A stretch of DNA of 10,001 nt from Spirochaetota bacterium (GTDB lineage Bacteria > Spirochaetota > UBA12135 > COTS27): the NCBI GenBank assembly GCA_030621685.1, contig JAUXHF010000053.1, positions 1 through 10,001 on the forward strand, written 5' to 3'. Positions 4,957 through 10,001 of this stretch are shown piece by piece. A program made the translations under genes and the position numbers. The notes under the pieces are model-generated. The model ran no database searches. It saw nothing but the letters and a program-made list of their open reading frames with translations, and was not told the origin of the DNA. Within the stretch, counting starts at the first letter, position 1, and every line of letters starts with the position of its first letter.

Positions 4957-6450
4957 TTGACAAAAGAAACCGGGCTAAGGCCTGAGAACACTGTATCTGA
5001 ATTACATCGTTTAAGCCTTTTTGCTATTGTGAAATTGCTAAAGAAGAAAGAACTCACTGTAAAAGAGTTGCTGGAATGTTATCTTCAGCGTCTTGAAGAA
5101 GACGAGAGACAGCCGCGAGAATCTAGAATTAATGCCGTTGTGTATAAGAACAAAGAAGAGGCATTAAAGCAGGCAGCCAACGCGCCAGCGGATTCATTGC
5201 TTGGCGGAGCGCCAATTATTATTAAGGAGAACCTTCATTTGCTCGGTTATCCTGTGCGCTGTGCTTCAAAAATTCTTTCGAACTACAAGGCTACGTACTC
5301 TAGCACAGCCATGCTACGGCTGCTGAAAAATGGAGCGAGCATTTTTGCGACAGCTAACATGGATGAATTTGCCATGGGCTCTGCCAACGAAAACAGCATG
5401 CATGGCTTCGTCTGCAACCCGCTAGCCAAAGACTACATACCCGGCGGCTCATCGGGAGGGCCTGCTGCGGCAGTAGCAGGCTATTTCACAAGCGCCTCGA
5501 TAGGAAGTGACACCGGTGGCAGCATTCGCCAGCCGGCAGCTTGCTGTGGCGTAATCGGCTTAAAGCCAACCTATGGAAGAGTGTCTCGATATGGGCTTGT
5601 TGCCTTCGCTTCTTCTTTCGATCAGATAGGCCCTATAGCTAGGAGGGTCGAGGACATTGCCCTCTTGTTAGAGGCGATGGCCGGCCACGATGAGGCCGAC
5701 TCTACCAGCGCTAAGCTGCCCGTGCCAAGTTACTCTAAGGCCTTAGAGACGCCGATAAAGAATTTGCATATAGCCTTGCCTAAAGAATATCTTGGTGATA
5801 CTGTGCATCCCCAGATACGCAGGGCGTTCATGCAGGCTGTAGATTTTTATGAGAAGCAAGGCGCAAAAATTTCTGAAGTATCCTTGCCCAACACGGACTA
5901 CGCCCTTTCTATTTATTACATCTTAAGCACGGCCGAGGCAAGTTCTAACCTAGCACGTTTCGATGGCATCCGCTATGGCAACCCCAGCAAAAAGGCTGAA
6001 AATTTATCCGACTTGTTTTTCCGTAGCCGTAGCGAGGGTTTTGGCGATGAAGTGAAAAGACGTATTTTTACGGGAAGCTATGTGCTTTCTGCTGGCTACT
6101 ATGATGACTATTACATGAAAGCCTTAAAGGCTAGAAGAGTTGTCTATGACAAGTACATGGCGATATTAAAAGATGCCGACTTGCTGATGATGCCAACCTT
6201 GCCCTACCGTGTTTTTAAACGAGGCAAAGACCATGAAGATCCCACAGAAATGTACCGCTCTGATGTGTTTAATGTGGCAGCTAATGTAGTGGGGCTTCCC
6301 AGTATGTCTTTGCCTTGCGCAAAAGATTCCCTTGGGCTGCCTATCTCTTTTCAGTTTATGGGCAGGCCCTTCGATGAAGCCTTGATGCTAAGGGCAGCTT
6401 ACTTGTATCAGCAAGAACATGGCCTTCCTGTTTTTGAAAATGCTAAGTAA
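4957..6450 (+). CDS. gatA: Aspartyl/glutamyl-tRNA amidotransferase subunit A
   Basis: This amidase subunit of GatCAB hydrolyses glutamine to release ammonia for converting Glu-tRNA(Gln) and/or Asp-tRNA(Asn) to the correctly charged tRNA in the cytoplasm. The 497 residues are the usual length. The amidase triad is complete and correctly spaced: Lys90 in IIIKEN, cis-Ser165 in PGGSSGG, and nucleophile Ser189 in GSDTGGSIRQPA, with GLKPTYGRVSRYGLVAFASS following. One signature position differs: Pro169 replaces the usual Ser of GGSSGGS, a position that is not catalytic (other amidases have Glu there). The TTG start at 4957 is supported by AGGAGGG at 4939-4945. gatB follows after 95 bases, so the two probably form an operon. 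No gatC-like frame is found upstream or between them. Confidence 0.96.
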   Translation: MTKETGLRPENTVSELHRLSLFAIVKLLKKKELTVKELLECYLQRLEEDERQPRESRINAVVYKNKEEALKQAANAPADSLLGGAPIIIKENLHLLGYPVRCASKILSNYKATYSSTAMLRLLKNGASIFATANMDEFAMGSANENSMHGFVCNPLAKDYIPGGSSGGPAAAVAGYFTSASIGSDTGGSIRQPAACCGVIGLKPTYGRVSRYGLVAFASSFDQIGPIARRVEDIALLLEAMAGHDEADSTSAKLPVPSYSKALETPIKNLHIALPKEYLGDTVHPQIRRAFMQAVDFYEKQGAKISEVSLPNTDYALSIYYILSTAEASSNLARFDGIRYGNPSKKAENLSDLFFRSRSEGFGDEVKRRIFTGSYVLSAGYYDDYYMKALKARRVVYDKYMAILKDADLLMMPTLPYRVFKRGKDHEDPTEMYRSDVFNVAANVVGLPSMSLPCAKDSLGLPISFQFMGRPFDEALMLRAAYLYQQEHGLPVFENAK

Positions 6451-6545
6451 GGCTAGAAAAAACGGCTGAAGAAATATTATTTAAACCTTACTACCTGAAA
6501 CATTATTTAAAAAATAAGCAAAAGAAAATGAAGAAAGAGTAACTC

Positions 6546-8135
6546 TTGGAAGCAAAAAATCTGGAATTTGAAGTGGTTATTGGTTTAGAAGTGCATGCGC
6601 AGCTAAACACAGAAACGAAGTTATTTTGTCGCTGCCGAACTTCTTTTGGCGAGCAAGCTAATATGAATGTTTGCCCGGTGTGTTTGGGCTATCCTGGGGC
6701 CTTGCCGGTTCTAAACGAAAAGGCCTTGGTTAAGGCTGCCTTATTGGGCTTAGCCCTACAAGGCAAGGTGAACGAGCAATCATTGTTTGAACGTAAAAAT
6801 TACTTTTATCCGGATTCGCCGAAAGCCTATCAAATTTCTCAGCTGCAATATCCCATTGTAAGCGCGGGCGTATTGCCTATTCATCTGCGTAACAAAAACG
6901 GAGAGGATTTGTATTCAAAAGAAATTCAAATTGAACGTGTTCAGCTGGAAGAAGATGCCGGAAAACTTATGCATAGCGAAAGAAGCGAAGTGAAACAAAG
7001 CTATGTGGACTTGAATCGCTGTAGCACGCCGCTGTTAGAAATTGTCTCTAAGCCGGATATGCGTAGCGCGGCTGAAGCCGTAGAGTATTTTAAATCGCTG
7101 CGGAGATTGCTGATATATTTGGATATTTCCGATGGCAACATGCAAGATGGTTCTATGCGCTGTGATGTGAATGTCTCGCTGCGCGCTAGAGGACAAAAAG
7201 CATTAGGCACACGCACCGAGACAAAAAACATGAATACTTTTAAGGGCATCGAAGAGGCTATACAGTACGAAATTGTAAGACAAAGGGCCTTGCTGCTATC
7301 GGGAGAAAAGGTCATCCAAGAGACCATGTTGTTTAACAGTAATACAGGAAAGACCAAGCCTATGCGGAGTAAAGAAGAGGCTCAAGATTACCGCTACTTT
7401 CCCGACCCAGACTTATTCACAGTTTTTTTTAGTAAAGAAAACCTTCAAAGCCTGAAAGAAGCCATGCCAGAATTGCCCGATGCCAAATTCCATCGCTATA
7501 AACAAGAGTTTTTGCTTTCATCGTATGATGCTGCGCTGATGAGCAGCAGCAAGAATCTTGCTGGCTATTTTGAGCATGCTAGCGCAGAGGCCCTTGCCTT
7601 GTTTAAGGAGGCAAAGCCGGCTAAGGAAAGTAGCGCGGCGGGGGAAAGTAGCGCGGCGGGGGAAAGTAGCCCGGCTGGGGAAAGTAGCCCGGCTGGTAAG
7701 TTACAAGGACCTCTTTTAGCGAAACGTGTTTGCAACCTTATCTCTACCGAGCTGCTTTCCTTGCTAACAGAAGTAAGGTTAGAACAAGCTTTATTCCCTG
7801 TGCCAGCAGAGGCTATTGGCAGCATGGCCGCCATGCTTGAGCAGGGCCTTATTTCCAGTAAAATGGCCAAAGAAATTTTTAAGGCACTTAGTGAAACAGA
7901 TAAAACTGTTGAGGAAATTGTTTTAGAGCGTGGTCTTAAACTTATCTGTGATGAAGCCGCTTTAGAGGCGATTGTGGATAAAGTTTTAGCTGACCATGCT
8001 AAAGTAGCCGCCGATTTCAAATCGGGCAAAGCCAAAGCTATGGGCTATCTTATTGGCCAGGCGATGAAAGCATCGAAAGGACAGGCTGAACCTAAACTTC
8101 TTAGCAAAATTATTCAAGATAAACTGAAGAGCTAA
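6546..8135 (+). CDS. gatB: Aspartyl/glutamyl-tRNA amidotransferase subunit B
   Basis: GatB binds the misacylated tRNA, activates the Glu or Asp side chain with ATP, and receives ammonia from GatA. The N-terminal cradle domain (about 1-295) shows VIGLEVHAQL, Cys28/Cys30/Cys43/Cys46 of the metal-binding knuckle, RKNYFYPDSPKAYQISQ, LEEDAGKLMH, GNMQDGSMRCDVNVSLR and EAQDYRYFPDPD. The helical and YqeY-like tRNA-binding region follows, with ISSKMAKEIF and GYLIGQAMKASKGQAEPKLL near the end. At 529 residues it is longer than typical because of an ESSxAG x 4 insertion (361-384) in the loop before the C-terminal part. The TTG start gives the normal family N-terminus but has only a weak AAAGAG ribosome binding site. 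It lies 95 bases after gatA and ends at a terminator. Confidence 0.96.
   Translation: MEAKNLEFEVVIGLEVHAQLNTETKLFCRCRTSFGEQANMNVCPVCLGYPGALPVLNEKALVKAALLGLALQGKVNEQSLFERKNYFYPDSPKAYQISQLQYPIVSAGVLPIHLRNKNGEDLYSKEIQIERVQLEEDAGKLMHSERSEVKQSYVDLNRCSTPLLEIVSKPDMRSAAEAVEYFKSLRRLLIYLDISDGNMQDGSMRCDVNVSLRARGQKALGTRTETKNMNTFKGIEEAIQYEIVRQRALLLSGEKVIQETMLFNSNTGKTKPMRSKEEAQDYRYFPDPDLFTVFFSKENLQSLKEAMPELPDAKFHRYKQEFLLSSYDAALMSSSKNLAGYFEHASAEALALFKEAKPAKESSAAGESSAAGESSPAGESSPAGKLQGPLLAKRVCNLISTELLSLLTEVRLEQALFPVPAEAIGSMAAMLEQGLISSKMAKEIFKALSETDKTVEEIVLERGLKLICDEAALEAIVDKVLADHAKVAADFKSGKAKAMGYLIGQAMKASKGQAEPKLLSKIIQDKLKS
7626..7697 (+). repeat. In-frame 18-bp x 4 tandem repeat inside gatB
   Basis: Four 18-base units encode ESSAAG, ESSAAG, ESSPAG and ESSPAG. 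Units 1 and 2 are identical, and units 3 and 4 differ from each other only in the last base, so the array grew by duplication. The GCG, GGG and CCC codons are more GC-rich than the surrounding gene. The unit length keeps the frame whatever the copy number. Confidence 0.95.
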
Positions 8136-8143
8136 ATACTCAT

Positions 8144-8183
8144 GAAGCATGACTTGGCGCTTGAAGCGGGCTTCTTTTTTTTT
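8144..8183 (+). terminator. Intrinsic terminator after gatB
   Basis: GAAGC (8144-8148) pairs with GCTTC (8170-8174), enclosing an inner CGCT-TGA-AGCG hairpin (8158-8168). Nine T (8175-8183) follow. It closes the gatA-gatB transcript. Confidence 0.75.
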
Positions 8184-8223
8184 GTTCTTGTTAAAGCGCT
8201 GATTTTAATGTAGTGAAGTTTTT

Positions 8224-8232
8224 TGCTAAAAT
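8224..8232 (+). promoter_or_regulatory. Candidate extended -10 promoter for the heptose gene
   Basis: TGCTAAAAT forms an extended -10 element (TGN plus TAAAAT) about 53 bases before the GTG start. The matching -35 (TTTAAT near 8204) is poor, as is common for extended -10 promoters. Confidence 0.35.
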
Positions 8233-8250
8233 AGAGAATAAAAGATAAAC

Positions 8251-8289
8251 ATGGAAAGGAATGCTTTGAATTCTAAGGATGGGCAGTGA
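8251..8289 (+). other. 12-codon upstream frame overlapping the GTG start
   Basis: An ATG at 8251 opens MERNALNSKDGQ and stops at TGA 8287-8289, overlapping the GTG start as GTGA. Such an overlap can couple translation, but no strong ribosome binding site precedes the ATG, so this may be chance. Confidence 0.2.
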
Positions 8290-9365
8290 GCGATTCTACT
8301 AGAGCGAAAGTTTTAGAGTTATGCGGGCTATGGCGCCGCGGGTCTAAGCGCATAGCCTTTAGCTCGGGGGCTTTCGATATTCTGCATGCAGGGCATGTTT
8401 CGTATTTAGAACAAGCGAAAAAACTTGCCGATAAACTTGTTGTTGCCATCAATAGCGATGCCTCGGTGCGGCGGCTTAAAGGATGGCCTCGTCCGATTAT
8501 TCCAGAGCAGCAACGATTGCAGTTAGTTCGTTCGCTTCGTTTTGTAGATGCTGCCTATTTGTTTGATGAAGAAAATAACAAAGAGAATATTTTAGCACTG
8601 AAGCCAGATATCTACATAAAAGCTGCTGATTACAGCCCCCAGAAACTTGGCTCGGCTAAGTTTCTGCCTTTGGGGGCTAAGGTGGTTATTATCCGGTTAC
8701 AAACAGAAAAAAACGCTAAGAAAACTCACGAGCAGAAAATATCAAGTTCGGCTATCATCGATAAAATACTTGTTTCTTCACTTCGGCAGGGGCATCTTCC
8801 ACTTTGTGAAGCAGAGAAAGAAATGCAGTTTTTGCCCACAGTATTTTTAGACAGAGACGGCGTCATCAACAAAGAGATTGATTATTTACATAAAGCTGAG
8901 GATCTGGTTATCTATCCCGAAGTTTTTCCGGCCTTGCAGAAATTGCGAGATTTGGGATTTCAGTTTATTATCATAACGAATCAGCCGGGCATTGGGCTTG
9001 GATATTTCACGAAAGAAGATTTCTTCCGCTTAAATTTGGCAATATTCAAGCAGCTACAAGAACATGGCATACACATGGCTCGGGTGTATTACTGCCCACA
9101 TACATTAGCAGAGAGCTGCCAATGTAGAAAGCCGGGCAGCTTGTTATTCAAGCGAGCCTTTAACGAGGCTGGCGCACTAAGGGCGAAAAGTGTGTTCATT
9201 GGTGACCGAACAAGTGATATAGAAGCGGCTAAAAGAGCGGGCATCAAATCTATCTTAGTGAAGACCGGCAAGGCAGGAAAAGATGGGGCATTTAAAGTAC
9301 TGCCTGATGTCACCTGCAATACTCTGCTAGAAGCTGTGCCTTGGATTGAAAATGAAGTGCTATAA
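8286..9365 (+). CDS. Fused heptose-1-phosphate nucleotidyltransferase (HldE C-domain/RfaE2 type) and heptose-bisphosphate phosphatase (GmhB type)
   Basis: Two enzymes of ADP-heptose synthesis are joined in one 359-residue chain. Residues about 20-165 are a cytidylyltransferase-fold domain of the RfaE2 type: FSSGAFDILHAGH with His34 and His37, NSDASVRRLKGWPRP, KPDIYIKAADY, and ISSSAIIDKI at its end. Residues about 184-355 are a GmhB-type HAD phosphatase: FLDRDGVIN with nucleophile Asp189 and acid Asp191, TNQPGIGLGYFT, the zinc set Cys270/His272/Cys278/Cys280, Lys282, and GDRTSDIEAAKRAG. These are consecutive pathway steps: dephosphorylation of heptose 1,7-bisphosphate, then nucleotidyl transfer. 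In E. coli the transferase is instead fused to the HldE kinase, which is absent here and needed elsewhere. The GTG start has AAGGA at 8275-8279. KAADY replaces the usual KGGDY, so the transferase is somewhat divergent. Confidence 0.93.
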   Translation: MSDSTRAKVLELCGLWRRGSKRIAFSSGAFDILHAGHVSYLEQAKKLADKLVVAINSDASVRRLKGWPRPIIPEQQRLQLVRSLRFVDAAYLFDEENNKENILALKPDIYIKAADYSPQKLGSAKFLPLGAKVVIIRLQTEKNAKKTHEQKISSSAIIDKILVSSLRQGHLPLCEAEKEMQFLPTVFLDRDGVINKEIDYLHKAEDLVIYPEVFPALQKLRDLGFQFIIITNQPGIGLGYFTKEDFFRLNLAIFKQLQEHGIHMARVYYCPHTLAESCQCRKPGSLLFKRAFNEAGALRAKSVFIGDRTSDIEAAKRAGIKSILVKTGKAGKDGAFKVLPDVTCNTLLEAVPWIENEVL

Positions 9366-9385
9366 ACAAAGTATTAATTTTGTTT
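9364..9385. repeat. AT-rich inverted repeat between the heptose gene and the lipoprotein gene
   Basis: AAACAAA (9364-9370) and TTTGTTT (9379-9385) are perfect complements around an 8-base loop. The repeat overlaps the stop codon of the heptose gene and the candidate -35 (TTTACA, 9383-9388) of the next gene. It could be an operator or a weak terminator. Confidence 0.4.
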
Positions 9386-9412
9386 ACATTATAAATTGAA
9401 AATAATTAAAAT
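9383..9412 (+). promoter_or_regulatory. Candidate promoter for the lipoprotein gene
   Basis: TTTACA (9383-9388) and TAAAAT (9407-9412) are 18 bases apart. This would leave only a very short leader before the ribosome binding site at 9416-9420, so it may instead serve as AT-rich context. Confidence 0.3.
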
Positions 9413-9427
9413 TAAAGGAGAAATCTC

Positions 9428-10001
9428 ATGGAAAAAGTTAGTAAAAAATTTTTAAGAAATTACTGTAACAAAAAGAATATTAAATTTCTTTTTGTTAGTA
9501 GTTTCATATGTATTTTTGTTTTTGTCTTTGCTTGCACGCAGGTAGAGACGAGTCAAAAAGATTCTTCTGCTGTAGAAAAGCCTTCTGCTGTAGAATCTTT
9601 GATGATTACCGAAGTAAAACGCTTTAACGGCAGCATTGATGGCGGAATAAGTATTGAAGTATATAATGCTGGAGCTACGGCAGTCTTTATGCACGATATT
9701 ACTTTTTTAAGCTCATATTATGATAAAACAAATGAAGAATTCATGCTTTCAGCGCTTGAAAAAAATTTGTCAGATCATTATAGTGTGTCTGAGAGTTCCA
9801 TCGGAGACGATGTATACCGAATAGGGCTGAACATTCCAGATGGAAATTTTTTTGTTTTCCACCTTATTCCCTTTTCTCCTGATACGAATCCTGGTAACGA
9901 TGAGGAATATAACATAGTTTTTTTAAATGAAATTCCAAGTTTTGATGAGGCAGGCTTTATCGAAATTCGTATTGGCGAAGATGAAGCAAGCAAAAAAACA
10001 G
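9428..10001 (+). CDS. Putative lipoprotein, 3' end outside the window
   Basis: An ATG at 9428, seven bases after AGGAG (9416-9420), opens 191 codons that run off the window without a stop. The first 19 residues are basic. A hydrophobic segment follows (about 20-35) and ends FVFVFAC, with Cys36 as the likely lipidated residue; Phe at -3 is a relaxed lipobox of the sort accepted in spirochaetes. A Ser/Glu-rich linker follows, containing SSAVEKPSAVES from a 13-base direct repeat. The mature part looks beta-rich and acidic (SIDGGISIEVYNAGATAVFM, then FFVFHLIPFSPDTNP), possibly an immunoglobulin-like or lamin-tail-like fold, but I do not recognise a family. Expected location is a membrane-anchored periplasmic or surface protein. 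Confidence 0.75.
   Translation, partial: MEKVSKKFLRNYCNKKNIKFLFVSSFICIFVFVFACTQVETSQKDSSAVEKPSAVESLMITEVKRFNGSIDGGISIEVYNAGATAVFMHDITFLSSYYDKTNEEFMLSALEKNLSDHYSVSESSIGDDVYRIGLNIPDGNFFVFHLIPFSPDTNPGNDEEYNIVFLNEIPSFDEAGFIEIRIGEDEASKKT

Noticed and set aside
5461..5463. Pro169 in place of Ser in the GatA amidase signature as a sign of inactivity
   Set aside because: The catalytic Lys90, Ser165 and Ser189 are all present with normal spacing; this position tolerates other residues in the amidase family.
7565..8035. Minus-strand open frame of 156 codons inside gatB
   Set aside because: A codon-bias shadow of gatB, extended by the GC-rich repeat; low-complexity Ser/Ala/Leu translation.

Overview
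The window reads as a moderately AT-rich bacterial chromosome segment with a Gram-negative-type envelope. Evidence is an ADP-heptose synthesis enzyme and a lipoprotein whose lipobox is relaxed. TTG and GTG starts at gatA, gatB and the heptose gene, together with that lipobox, would fit a spirochaete, but this is only a weak inference; nothing seen fixes the species. Every gene that can be called with confidence lies on the + strand. No rRNA, tRNA, CRISPR array or intact transposon was seen.

Layout. 1-752: 3' part of an unrecognised gene, probably starting before the window. 753-1180: AT-rich promoter followed by a long leader with several inverted repeats. 1181-2710: NAD(P)-dependent (acet)aldehyde dehydrogenase of the ExaC/AldB type. 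2861-3346: unrecognised 161-residue protein. 3347-3614: a leader with a tiny ORF ending in alternating Cys-Asp codons, a hairpin, and a terminator-like hairpin directly before the ribosome binding site of a DUF779 gene (3615-3995). DUF779 genes are known companions of aldehyde dehydrogenase genes. 3996-4956: decayed DNA with two extra imperfect copies of the DUF779 gene's 3' end plus terminator, the remains of a minus-strand gene broken by stops and an 8-bp repeat expansion, several short tandem repeats, and the probable gatA promoter. 4957-8135: gatA and gatB, two subunits of the tRNA-dependent amidotransferase, without gatC beside them; gatB carries an in-frame 18-bp x 4 repeat. 8144-8183: intrinsic terminator. 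8286-9365: fused heptose-1-phosphate nucleotidyltransferase and heptose-bisphosphate phosphatase. 9428-end: 5' part of a lipoprotein gene that runs off the window.

Functionally there are three themes: aldehyde oxidation with its DUF779 partner, charging of Gln-tRNA(Gln)/Asn-tRNA(Asn) by transamidation, and LPS-type heptose supply. The most interesting signal is the Cys-Asp mini-ORF followed by an attenuator-like hairpin in front of the cysteine-containing DUF779 protein. The second is the burst of short tandem repeats and tail duplication between the DUF779 gene and gatA.
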